Below are positions 1 through 7,406 of a stretch of 32,502 bases of DNA, piece after piece. Under the pieces are notes generated by a model that saw nothing but the letters and a program-made list of their open reading frames with translations, was not told the origin of the DNA and did not search any database. The number at the start of each line of letters is the position of its first letter. Position 1 is the first letter of the stretch. A program made the position numbers and the translations under genes. The stretch comes from Methanothrix harundinacea (GTDB taxonomy: Archaea > Halobacteriota > Methanosarcinia > Methanotrichales > Methanotrichaceae): contig LGFT01000018.1 in assembly GCA_001509375.1 (NCBI GenBank), positions 1 to 32,502 of the forward strand, given 5' to 3'.

Positions 1-81
1 GAGAAGTACTTCGTCCGGGTGGACACAACCGAGGTCTTTCCGTTCATGGTCACCAAGATGGCGCCATACTACGACAGGTGA
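1..81 (+). CDS. C-terminal end of an unidentified protein (partial, runs off left edge)
   Basis: The first 26 codons of the window are open in frame 1 and end at TGA (79-81). The visible residues are mixed and non-repetitive and end in APYYDR. I recognise no motif in so short a piece. It lies 27 bp before the start of the small cysteine-rich gene, so the two may be co-transcribed. Because only the tail is present, the function cannot be judged. Confidence 0.5.
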   Translation, partial: EKYFVRVDTTEVFPFMVTKMAPYYDR

Positions 82-90
82 ACAAAAGTA

Positions 91-102
91 AAAAGGAGGT
101 GA
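91..102 (+). promoter_or_regulatory. Strong Shine-Dalgarno before the small cysteine-rich gene
   Basis: AAAAGGAGGTGA lies 7 nt upstream of the ATG at 109. It is an almost full complement of the archaeal 16S rRNA 3' end and the strongest ribosome binding site in the window, so the short reading frame is probably translated. Confidence 0.7.
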
Positions 103-108
103 AAACGA

Positions 109-255
109 ATGGGTACTTGTTGTTCAGTATGTCAAGCCCCTGATGGGACACAGTACGGAGGAGTTACAAAGATAAAGAATGTGTCTAGTTGCCCTCCGCC
201 AGGATACATTCGAGAATGTGGTGAGACCGGTTGGGCTGTGTATTGGTGGTGTTAG
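109..255 (+). CDS. Small cysteine-rich protein, 48 residues, unknown function
   Basis: ATG at 109 and TAG at 253-255 enclose 48 codons. A near-perfect ribosome binding site sits 7 nt upstream and a terminator-like hairpin begins 6 nt downstream, so the frame looks like a complete, deliberately expressed gene. The product has six cysteines at residues 4, 5, 8, 28, 37 and 48. Its N-terminus has a CCxxC arrangement, the middle has SSCPPPGY, and the C-terminus is aromatic (W42, Y45, W46, W47) and ends in cysteine. It has no hydrophobic signal peptide. The cysteines could bind a metal or an Fe-S cluster, form disulfides, or be modified as in a peptide natural-product precursor; the sequence does not decide among these. 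I do not recognise the family. The preceding partial gene is the only neighbour on the same strand. Confidence 0.65.
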   Translation: MGTCCSVCQAPDGTQYGGVTKIKNVSSCPPPGYIRECGETGWAVYWWC

Positions 256-261
256 ATAAAG

Positions 262-297
262 GCTGCCCTCCTGATCGAGGGCAGCTTATATTTTTTA
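262..297 (+). terminator. Hairpin terminator after the cysteine-rich gene
   Basis: GCTGCCCTC (262-270) pairs perfectly with GAGGGCAGC (277-285) across a 6-nt loop and is followed by a TTATATTTTTTAT tract. It is a 9-bp GC-rich stem with a U-run, in the form of an intrinsic terminator, placed 6 nt after the stop codon. Confidence 0.7.
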
Positions 298-526
298 TAG
301 CCTGATTTAACGTCATTTTTTGGGCATGATCGCATCGGCAGTTTACCGTAACTGAGTTAATTCATCTCAGTTGGTGAAGCATATAGTTCTGGTTTTCACG
401 CTCAACAACTATATGGGTAGACTATCATCACTTCTGTCTCAAAAAAATGCTTGAGAGATGAAAGGAAATTTCAGTTCATCCCTCGGAACTTTGAGTCAGG
501 CAGCTGCCCCACCACATAAATACATC
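298..526. other. Non-coding AT-rich stretch with three successive inverted repeats
   Basis: No convincing gene is seen. Three perfect inverted repeats follow each other. AACTGAG/CTCAGTT lies at 350-356 and 366-372. CATATAGTT/AACTATATG lies at 380-388 and 407-415. TCTCAA/TTGAGA lies at 437-442 and 451-456. They lie downstream of the cysteine-rich gene on the plus strand and downstream of the broken TPR tail on the minus strand. They could be 3' structures of either transcript or a small structured RNA. Confidence 0.4.
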
Positions 527-1024
527 TCAATCGTTCAGAAGTTTTGCTTGCACCCCTACGAAGCGCTCGTTAGCAGTGCCCGGCAGGTCTACTGCCCACA
601 GGAAGGCTCTCCAGGTCAGAGCATCTTCATCTTGCAAGGTCCATGTGCTCCATGCAAATGAGGCACTATCTCCTTCCGCTTGTTTCGTCCAGTTAGCAGC
701 TTTAAATTGATTCCCGTAGTGAGCAACCAGAACTGAACTATTCATGCTGGTTTCCATGGTGATGCTGGTACTAACGAGATCGCTCCTGCTGGTACCAGAG
801 CCTTGATTAAATTCTTTGGAGTCAGATGGAGCAAGCAGCCTGGGTAGAGGTTTCAGCCAGTTATCCTCTATCTCCCTGCAAGCTTTGCAAGGCGAATATT
901 CGGGATCAGTTTCGATGTTAAGACGAACATCCGTGGGGCTGCTCTCAACGGGATATGCTCTAATGGTAAGTGGCGGGTCATTGCTGTTCTGACACATAAC
1001 GAGTTTGATTTCATTGAATGCAAA
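527..1024 (-). pseudogene. Decayed second copy of the C-terminal domain of the TPR protein
   Basis: Read from about 1024 down to TGA at 527-529, this frame encodes a clear second copy of the domain that ends the intact part of the TPR protein. Shared pieces include LTIxAYPV, TDVRL, SANWTKQ or AANWTKQ, AWSTW, QDEDALTW, PGTxNERF and GVQAKL. The copy is in a different frame from the upstream gene. About 78 residues present in copy 1 (between EELATRLLET and VEYDKII) are missing at the join near 1015-1030. The simplest reading is a tandem domain duplication followed by an internal deletion of roughly 235 bp, not a multiple of three, which put the second copy out of frame. An in-frame ATG at 995-997 could start a 156-residue fragment, but it has no ribosome binding site or signal peptide. 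Confidence 0.7.
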
Positions 1025-2754
1025 GCCTCTATTAGACGTATGGCCAGTTCTTCAATAGATGACTCATTACCTACCTCTGTATTTTCAGAATTGTTATAGC
1101 TCTGCCTGGTGGCGACAATGCCAGAATCGTTCAGGTCTGTCTGCGTTGAGACATTTCCATCGCTTTGAAGTTTCGCTTGTACTCCCAGGAAGCGTTCGTT
1201 GGGAGTGCCGGGTAATTCCACAGCCCAAAGAAGGGCGTTCCAGGTCAAAGCATCTTCATCTTGAACGACCCATGTACTCCATGCCGATGAGCCATCATTC
1301 CCCTCATCCTGTTTTGTCCAGTTAGCTGATTTAAGCTGGTCGCCGGTGTGGCCAACCAAAGATAAGCTACTCATACTGCTCTTCAGGAGGTCGCTGGTTC
1401 CAACGAAATCGCCACCCACGGACGAGTATTGTTCATAGAACTTCACCAAGGCGTCAGATGGCACCTCATACTTTTGGAGGGGTTTCAAACTGCTCTCCAT
1501 ATCCTCCGTCTTTCTGCACGGCAGATACTTGGGATCGGTATGGACGTCCAGGCGAACGTCTGTAGTACCATCTTCAACAGGATATGCTGAAATGGTCAAC
1601 GCGGGGTTTTTCTTGCCGCGACAAACGATAATTTTATCGTACTCTACCGAATATTTTACGCCCCGGTCACCAGCAGCCATTTGCTCTTTATAGAAGTCAA
1701 ACACCTGCTCAGGAGTCTGATTGACGTCGAGAACTATGCTGATGCGCTTCTGATCTCGGACGATGCTGCCGACAATCCTGGCGTTCTCAGGTATCGGAAA
1801 ATCCATCGGCATATCTTTTGGAATTTCTCCCGCCAGCAGCTGGACCGTATCAAACTCGTAGTTACCCGTGTAAGTTTGTTCCGTTTCTAATAATCGAGTG
1901 GCCAGCTCTTCAACAGGCTTGTCGCGATCATCAACCATCAAATCTATGACATTTGTCGACTTTGTATCAGCTTCTGAGCCGCTGCCCAATGCTTTCAAAG
2001 CCAATTCTTTGCTCTTCAAGACATAGGCATTATCTGGATCCATTTGGAGAACTTCATCATAGGCCAAGATCGCTTCTTCGATTCTTCCCATTGCTTTTAG
2101 CAAATCCCCTTTGCTGATCAGGTCCACAATAGCTAAACGAGGATTTGGTGCTGACTCAATGGCTTTATCATAGGCTTCTATCGCCTCTTCGCGTCTGCCC
2201 ATCTTTTTAAGGATATCTCCCTTTCCCGACCAAGCAAACGTATTATTAAAAAATGTATCTGTTGAATTCTGAATATCATCCTCATAGATCCTCAGCGCCT
2301 CTTCAAAGGCGGATAAAGCGCTTTCATGCGCGCCCAACTCTTCCAGCGCTTCGCCCTTCTCCTCCCACGCTCTCGCATTTTTGGGATCTATCTGGATAAC
2401 TCTCTCGTAAGCCTCAATGGACTGATTATATCTCTTCATGAGAAGAAGCTCGTATGCCATCGCTCCCCAGGCCTGGTCGCTCTTGGGATCAATTTCAGTG
2501 GCTCTCATATAGGCATCTAGCGATTCATCATGTCGTTCTAGGCAGCTCAAAGCCGTGCCTTTCGCGAGCCATGCTGCCATATTGTTGGGATTAAGTTCGG
2601 TGGCCTTATCATATGCTTTAACGGCCTCTTCTCCGTACCCGTTCTCGTACAGTTCGTCGCCCTTTTTCACCCAGTCTTCTGCAATCTCTTCGGCCACTGA
2701 GAAGGCACACAGTGCAACTAGGGCCATCAAGATCGCTAAAACTCTTTTTCTCAT
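868..2754 (-). CDS. Secreted tetratricopeptide-repeat protein with frameshifted C-terminus
   Basis: The protein has 628 residues. Residues 1-21 form a signal peptide ending near SVAEE. Six TPR units follow (about residues 23-250), each with the pattern W-x2-KG-x-L...A-x-x-AYDKA-x-E-x-(D/N)P. A second domain (about 270-540) contains FPIPENARIVGS and VNQTPEQVFDFYKEQM, which resembles small extracytoplasmic domains described as helping bacterial lipoproteins fold, and then a Trp-rich part with SAWSTW and NERFLGVQAKL. The last ~50 residues are frame-shifted nonsense relative to the duplicated domain: the intact reading ends near IEELAIRLIEA (about nt 1025-1050). The start ATG (2752-2754) has a TATA-like box 19-26 nt upstream. 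The likely role is protein-protein contact outside the membrane; no enzyme motif is visible. Base composition is more AT-rich than the genes to the right. Confidence 0.8.
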   Translation of the reverse strand: MRKRVLAILMALVALCAFSVAEEIAEDWVKKGDELYENGYGEEAVKAYDKATELNPNNMAAWLAKGTALSCLERHDESLDAYMRATEIDPKSDQAWGAMAYELLLMKRYNQSIEAYERVIQIDPKNARAWEEKGEALEELGAHESALSAFEEALRIYEDDIQNSTDTFFNNTFAWSGKGDILKKMGRREEAIEAYDKAIESAPNPRLAIVDLISKGDLLKAMGRIEEAILAYDEVLQMDPDNAYVLKSKELALKALGSGSEADTKSTNVIDLMVDDRDKPVEELATRLLETEQTYTGNYEFDTVQLLAGEIPKDMPMDFPIPENARIVGSIVRDQKRISIVLDVNQTPEQVFDFYKEQMAAGDRGVKYSVEYDKIIVCRGKKNPALTISAYPVEDGTTDVRLDVHTDPKYLPCRKTEDMESSLKPLQKYEVPSDALVKFYEQYSSVGGDFVGTSDLLKSSMSSLSLVGHTGDQLKSANWTKQDEGNDGSSAWSTWVVQDEDALTWNALLWAVELPGTPNERFLGVQAKLQSDGNVSTQTDLNDSGIVATRQSYNNSENTEVGNESSIEELAIRLIEALHSMKSNSLCVRTAMTRHLPLEHIPLRAAPRMFVLTSKLIPNIRLAKLAGR

Positions 2755-2772
2755 TTCTATATCCCCACTCCT

Positions 2773-2780
2773 GTTTTATA
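2773..2780 (-). promoter_or_regulatory. TATA-like box for the TPR gene
   Basis: On the minus strand the sequence reads TGTATAAAACAG, centred about 23 nt before the ATG at 2754. Transcription would start at or close to the start codon. An AGGAGTGG stretch (about 2765-2772) may add ribosome binding if the leader is longer. Confidence 0.5.
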
Positions 2781-2924
2781 CACCTAAGGGGTCGTAGAGT
2801 CGCCAGTTGGTCGAATTCCAGTCACCAGATCAACCTCAAACTCATCTAATATTGCCCCTATGTAAGATCAGCATTACATTAAGTCATATAAGAGTTACGG
2901 ATAATTGTGTATCAGGCGCAAGAG

Positions 2925-3185
2925 CTATCGCAGATACTCCGCCTGGATCGCCACGACCTCGGTGCTGTCCTTCGCCGCAGCGTACTCTTCGAGAGGCTCG
3001 CGGTTCAGCTCCAAAAAGACGTGACCCCAGGAAAATTTGGCCAAGATCCCCTCGGCCAGGTCCCTCTCTCTCAGGATGACCAGGGCCGCGGCGAAGGCCT
3101 CCACGGTCGATAGCTTGAAGGGCTTTCCGAAGTTGACCGGGTTTGCGGCGACGAGGAAGGGAAGCGCCCTCTCCTTGAGGCGCAT
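2925..3185 (-). pseudogene. tsr3: Tsr3 (18S/16S rRNA aminocarboxypropyltransferase), C-terminal half only
   Basis: The 87 residues match the C-terminal half of the archaeal DUF367/Tsr3 family. Diagnostic pieces are [44 protein letters not shown] and a closing acidic tail. Tsr3 transfers the aminocarboxypropyl group of S-adenosylmethionine to a modified uridine in small-subunit rRNA. Family members are about 165-180 residues, so roughly the first 80-90 are missing. Reading upstream, the homology continues one codon past the ATG at 3183-3185 and then meets TGA at 3189-3191, exactly where the oppositely oriented valS frame begins. The fragment lacks the N-terminal part of the cofactor site and is unlikely to work alone. 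If the break is an assembly fault, the real gene is intact. Confidence 0.75.
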
Positions 3186-3187
3186 CT

Positions 3188-5749
3188 TTCAAGCAGGTTG
3201 AAGAGAGGTGGGCGGAAAGCTGGGACGAGTCCGTCTACTATTTCGACTGGAACTCTGAAGCTCCCCAGTACATAATCGACACCCCACCACCTTATCCCAC
3301 CGGAAACTTCCACATAGGAAACGCCCTCAACTGGTGCTACATCGACTTTGTCGCCCGTTACAAAAGGATGAGGGGCTACAACGTCATGTTCCCCCAGGGC
3401 TGGGACTGCCACGGCCTTCCCACCGAGGTGAAGGTGGAGGAGATCCACGGGATAACCAAAAACGAGGTTTCCAGGGAGGAGTTCCGCCGCCTCTGTGAGG
3501 AGCTGACGGCCCAAAACATCGCCAAGATGAGGGTGACAATGCGGAGGCTCGGCTTCTCCAACGACTGGTCGAACGAGTACGTGACGATGATGCCGGAGTA
3601 CTACTCCAAGACCCAGAGGTCCTTCGTCCAGATGTTCGAGAAGGGGATGATCTATCGGGAGGACCACCCCGTCAACTGGTGTCCTCGCTGCGGCACGGCC
3701 ATCGCCTTCGCCGAGGTGGAGTACGACTCTCGGACCACGACCCTGAACTACCTACGCTTCGGCTCTCCCCTGGGAGACCTGGAGATCGCCACCAGCCGTC
3801 CCGAGCTTCTAGCGGCCTGCGTCGCCGTCGCCGTCCACCCCGCGGACGAGAAGAACGGAAAGTACATCGGAACCGAGGTTTCGGTTCCCGTCTTCGACTA
3901 CACCGTCCCGGTGATCGCCGACGCGGTCGTCGACCCGGCCTTCGGGACCGGCGTCGTCATGATCTGCACCTTCGGAGATAAGCAGGACGTCCGATGGTGG
4001 GCGGAGCACGACCTCCCCCTCCGCCAGGCCATCGACCGGGCAGGGAGGATGACGGAGGTCGCGGGCAGGTTCGCCGGGATGAAGATATCCGAGTGCAAGG
4101 ACGCCATCATTGAGGAGATGAGATCGAAGGGTATCATCTATAAAGAGGAGCCTCTCGATCAGAACGTGGGCCTCTGCTGGAGGTGCAAGACCGCAATCGA
4201 GATCCTCTCAGAGAGGCAATGGTTTGTGAAGATAAACCCGAGCGAGATCATCGAGACCTCCGCCGAGATCGAGTGGGTCCCCGAGCACATGGAGATCAGG
4301 CTGAAGAACTGGACTGGGACGATGGACTGGGACTGGTGCATATCCCGCCAGAGGATCTTCGCCACCCCCATACCGGTCTGGTACTGCAAAGCTTGCGGCG
4401 AGCCTCTGGTCGCGAAAGAGGAGTGGCTTCCCCTCGACCCGAACCTGGAGATGCCGCCAGTTTCTTGTCCGAAATGCGATTCTGCGGAGTTCGAACCCGA
4501 GAAGGACGTCCTCGACACCTGGATGGACAGCTCCATCTCGGCATTGAACGTCACCGGCTGGCTCAGTGACCATCCGCCCCGCTATCCCGCTCAGCTCAGG
4601 CCCCAGGGCCACGATATCATCAGGACCTGGGCCTTTTACACCATTCTCAGGGCGAAGGCTCTGGTGGGGACTAGGCCCTGGGACTCGATCCTCATCAACG
4701 GTATGGTCCTCGGCGAGGACGGCCACAAGATGAGCAAGTCGCTGAACAACTTCATAGCCCCTGAAGAGGTGGTGGCGAAGCACGGTGCCGATGCCTTCCG
4801 CCAGTGGGCGGCGGTGGGCGGAAGCCCGGGAAGCGACGTCATGTTCCGGTGGAAGGACGTGATCAGCGGCGGCAGATTCCTTCAGAAGCTCTGGAGCATG
4901 TACCGGTTCTCCGCCCCCCACGCTGTCGGGTCCGACGACGCGGCCCCAAACCAGGTGGACCGCTGGCTCCTCTTCGAGCTTTCTTCGATGATCGAGGCAG
5001 TCACCGATTCGATGGATAGGTTCCAGTTCGATGAGGCCTTCAGGGCCATCAGGTCCTTCGCCTGGGACGTTTTCGCCGACAACTACATCGAGCTCGTCAA
5101 GTCCCGGCTCTACGGCCCCGACGGCCCCGAGAAGAGGGCGGCCCAGACGACGATCCGTGCCGCCCTAGAGGCCCTGACCGGCCTCCTTGCACCCTTCACC
5201 CCCTTCATCGCCGAGGAGATCAGGATGAATCTCTCTGGCGAGTCAGTCCACACCTCCAGCTGGCCAGAGCCCTGGGATATCTCGCCCCAGCCCGAGGGAT
5301 GCCTGATCAAGGATGTGGCGGCTGCTGTGAGGAGGTACAAGTCGGACCGCGGGATGGCCCTCAACTCTCCTCTGGTCGGGATCGAGGTCTACTCCGATTT
5401 GGAATTGGAGACGACGGACCTCTCCGGCTCTACCAGCTCACCGGTGGCCGTGAAGCGAGGCAGCCCCGAGATCGAGACTAGGGCCGTCGAGGTGAAGCCC
5501 TCGATGAAGGCGATTGGCCCCGTCTTCAAGAACCAGAGCGGCGAGATAATCAAAAAACTGAAAGTGATGGATCCTGAGGAGGTGGCCAGACGGCGGGAGG
5601 CCGGAAAGATTGTGGTCGAAGTGGGCGAGGAAGTTGTGGAGCTCGGCCCTGAGGCGGTCGAAATCTCCACTGAGACCCTCTCCGCTGGGAAGGCCGTCGA
5701 GATGATCCTTCTCGCGGGCGCTACCGTCCTCATCAGGACAGGATCATGA
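3188..5749 (+). CDS. valS: Valyl-tRNA synthetase, 5' end missing
   Basis: Class I aminoacyl-tRNA synthetase that charges tRNA-Val. The frame is open from 3179, just after TGA at 3176-3178, and is recognisably ValRS from 3188 (FKQVEERW), giving 853 residues to TGA at 5749. The HIGH-type motif is FHIGN (3308-3322) within [14 protein letters not shown]. The KMSKS loop is at 4727-4741. Zinc-binding pairs (CPRC, CWRC, CKAC, CPKC) and the C-terminal anticodon-binding and coiled-coil parts are present. About 10-15 N-terminal residues of the archaeal family are absent. No ATG, GTG or TTG exists in frame between 3179 and 3367. The first ATG (3368) lies after the FHIGN motif and cannot start a working enzyme. 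The gene overlaps the next by 4 bp (ATGA). Confidence 0.9.
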   Translation, partial: FKQVEERWAESWDESVYYFDWNSEAPQYIIDTPPPYPTGNFHIGNALNWCYIDFVARYKRMRGYNVMFPQGWDCHGLPTEVKVEEIHGITKNEVSREEFRRLCEELTAQNIAKMRVTMRRLGFSNDWSNEYVTMMPEYYSKTQRSFVQMFEKGMIYREDHPVNWCPRCGTAIAFAEVEYDSRTTTLNYLRFGSPLGDLEIATSRPELLAACVAVAVHPADEKNGKYIGTEVSVPVFDYTVPVIADAVVDPAFGTGVVMICTFGDKQDVRWWAEHDLPLRQAIDRAGRMTEVAGRFAGMKISECKDAIIEEMRSKGIIYKEEPLDQNVGLCWRCKTAIEILSERQWFVKINPSEIIETSAEIEWVPEHMEIRLKNWTGTMDWDWCISRQRIFATPIPVWYCKACGEPLVAKEEWLPLDPNLEMPPVSCPKCDSAEFEPEKDVLDTWMDSSISALNVTGWLSDHPPRYPAQLRPQGHDIIRTWAFYTILRAKALVGTRPWDSILINGMVLGEDGHKMSKSLNNFIAPEEVVAKHGADAFRQWAAVGGSPGSDVMFRWKDVISGGRFLQKLWSMYRFSAPHAVGSDDAAPNQVDRWLLFELSSMIEAVTDSMDRFQFDEAFRAIRSFAWDVFADNYIELVKSRLYGPDGPEKRAAQTTIRAALEALTGLLAPFTPFIAEEIRMNLSGESVHTSSWPEPWDISPQPEGCLIKDVAAAVRRYKSDRGMALNSPLVGIEVYSDLELETTDLSGSTSSPVAVKRGSPEIETRAVEVKPSMKAIGPVFKNQSGEIIKKLKVMDPEEVARRREAGKIVVEVGEEVVELGPEAVEISTETLSAGKAVEMILLAGATVLIRTGS

Positions 5750-6273
5750 TCGAGGTCGAGGTAAAGGCTCGCTCCCCGCCGGATGTCGAGGCGAAGATCG
5801 CGGGCCTCGGCGGCGAGCTGATGGGGGTGGAGACCCATCTCGATCTCTACTTCAAATCTCCCTCCCGCGACTTCGCCCGGACAGACGAGGCCCTCAGGAT
5901 CAGGGTCAAGGAGGAGGGGGCGCGGCTCACATATAAGGGGCCGAAGCTCGACTCCGAGACGAAGTCGAGGAGAGAGCTGACCGTCCGGGTCGACGACCCC
6001 GAAGCTCTCGAGGCGATCCTGGAATCGGTGGGATTTTCGCGAGCCTCCGTCGTAAAAAAGAGGAGGACCAAGTACGCCCTGGGGGAGGCGGTCCTCTGCG
6101 TCGACGAGGTCCAGGGGCTCGGATCCTTCATCGAGGTGGAGCTATCGGGGGACGAGGACTGGGCGGATCAGAAGAGGACGGCCCTCGAGATCCTGGCAAA
6201 GCTCGGCCTCTCGGAGTCGATAAGAGAGTCCTACCTGGAGCTATTGAACGATTCGGAGGCGCGGGATGGCTGA
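5746..6273 (+). CDS. cyaB: CYTH-domain protein, CyaB-type (class IV adenylate cyclase/thiamine-triphosphatase-like)
   Basis: The protein has 175 residues. The family signature ExExK is at the N-terminus (EVEVK, residues 3-7). Alternating charged beta strands follow, including [47 protein letters not shown] and a closing helix, which is the layout of the CYTH triphosphate tunnel with its facing Glu, Lys and Arg residues. Family members bind a triphosphate and divalent metal and either make cAMP or hydrolyse short polyphosphates. In archaea the physiological substrate is mostly unknown, so the cyclase name should not be taken as function. It starts inside the valS stop codon and overlaps the next gene by 8 bp, which implies translational coupling. 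Confidence 0.85.
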   Translation: MIEVEVKARSPPDVEAKIAGLGGELMGVETHLDLYFKSPSRDFARTDEALRIRVKEEGARLTYKGPKLDSETKSRRELTVRVDDPEALEAILESVGFSRASVVKKRRTKYALGEAVLCVDEVQGLGSFIEVELSGDEDWADQKRTALEILAKLGLSESIRESYLELLNDSEARDG

Positions 6274-7144
6274 AACCCTCAGGGAACGAGTCCAGCCCAT
6301 GGCGGTGATGATCTCGCTGGTGGTGGCCGTTCAGCTCCTCTCCCTCGCCCTGATGCCGGCCCTTTCAAAGACAGAGGTGAGGATCTTCGAGAACCCAGAA
6401 TCCGCTGCCAACCCCTTCAGCTACATCATTCTGGTCCTGGGGTTCACCCTCTTCATCCTGATGGCCATGAAGCTGAAGAAGGGCTGGGTCGTGAACGGAG
6501 TCATCTTCCTGGCGGTGGCCATGGGCGTCTACTACGTCCTATCGGCCTTCATCTCACCCCTTCCGGCGCTCCTCCTCTCCCTTGCGATCCTCATCCTTCT
6601 TCGCCTCTACCCTGAATGGTATGTCATCGACCTGGTGGGCCTTCTCGTCTGTGCAGGGGTCGCAACCCTCTTCGGCCTAAGCATGACCCCCTTTCCTGCG
6701 CTCCTCCTTCTGGTGGTGCTGGCGGCCTATGACGCCATATCCGTCTATAAGACCCGCCACATGGTGACCCTTGCTGAGGGGGTGATGGAGATCAGAGCCC
6801 CCCTTCTCTTTGTCGTCCCTAAGACGTGGGGCTACAGCTTCCGGCGCGAGGGGGTCGGATCCGGTGAAGATCGGGGCGCCTATTTCCTGGGCCTCGGGGA
6901 TGCCATCATACCCACGATTCTGGTGATCTCCGCCAACTGGTCCCTGGGCCTTCCGATGGTCGGACTGTTGGGGGTTGGAGCCAACCTTCCCTCTCTGGGA
7001 GCGATGCTCGGGACGGCTTTGGGCTTCGCCGTCCTCTCCACCACCTCCAGGGATAAGCCCCAGGCGGGCCTTCCCTTCCTCAACGGCGGCGCGATCCTCG
7101 GTTTTCTTATGGCGGCTATGATCTCGGGAGCAGTCCTCTTCTGA
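6266..7144 (+). CDS. Presenilin/signal-peptide-peptidase family intramembrane aspartyl protease (PSH)
   Basis: The protein has 292 residues and about nine hydrophobic segments. The two catalytic aspartates stand in the family motifs: YD at 155-156 (LAAYDAISVYK) and GLGD at 209-212. The third signature, the PAL-like loop, is represented by LPFLNGGAILG (269-279). These positions agree with the archaeal presenilin homologue of Methanoculleus, whose aspartates are about 162 and 220. Such enzymes cut transmembrane helices within the bilayer. The start overlaps the CyaB-like gene by 8 bp, so it is translated from the same message as ValRS. The natural substrate in archaea is not established. Confidence 0.88.
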   Translation: MAETLRERVQPMAVMISLVVAVQLLSLALMPALSKTEVRIFENPESAANPFSYIILVLGFTLFILMAMKLKKGWVVNGVIFLAVAMGVYYVLSAFISPLPALLLSLAILILLRLYPEWYVIDLVGLLVCAGVATLFGLSMTPFPALLLLVVLAAYDAISVYKTRHMVTLAEGVMEIRAPLLFVVPKTWGYSFRREGVGSGEDRGAYFLGLGDAIIPTILVISANWSLGLPMVGLLGVGANLPSLGAMLGTALGFAVLSTTSRDKPQAGLPFLNGGAILGFLMAAMISGAVLF

Positions 7145-7202
7145 GGTTTACCGACAACTATTTTTTCGCAGCACCTTATCTCCAGTGCAGGAGGCCGGAG
7201 AG

Positions 7203-7400
7203 GTGGACGATAACGACGTCGTTTTAGAGGCGCAGTTTGTGCCCTTCTGCCCGAAGTGCGGTACTGAGTGTGAGGCGAGAGAGCTGAGGCGAGCCCTCGA
7301 CTCGGACAATTGGAAGAAGATCGTGATCGAGGCGATCTACTACTGCCCCAAATGCGACAATTACTGGAGTGAGGGGCTGGTGGAGAAGGGGTACAAGTGA
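7203..7400 (+). CDS. Small zinc-ribbon protein
   Basis: It has two CxxC knuckles, FCPKCG and YCPKCDNYW, separated by about 28 residues rich in charged helix formers. This is a single zinc ribbon of about 65 residues with nothing else attached. I chose GTG at 7203 because GGAGG (7190-7194) lies 8 nt upstream. An in-frame GTG at 7185 would add six residues but places that ribosome binding site inside the gene. It ends 6 bp before trm1 and is probably co-transcribed with it. Possible roles are nucleic-acid or ribosome contact; no closer family is recognised. Confidence 0.7.
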   Translation: MDDNDVVLEAQFVPFCPKCGTECEARELRRALDSDNWKKIVIEAIYYCPKCDNYWSEGLVEKGYK

Positions 7401-7406
7401 CTTGAG

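Noticed and set aside
458-661. Plus-strand frame of 67 codons over the decayed TPR domain copy
   Set aside because: It lies antisense to sequence clearly homologous to the TPR protein domain and has no ribosome binding site of note.
2884-3192. Minus-strand open frame of about 100 codons overlapping the tsr3 fragment
   Set aside because: It is rich in Arg, Gly and Pro, matches no family I know, and lies out of frame over the recognisable Tsr3 sequence.
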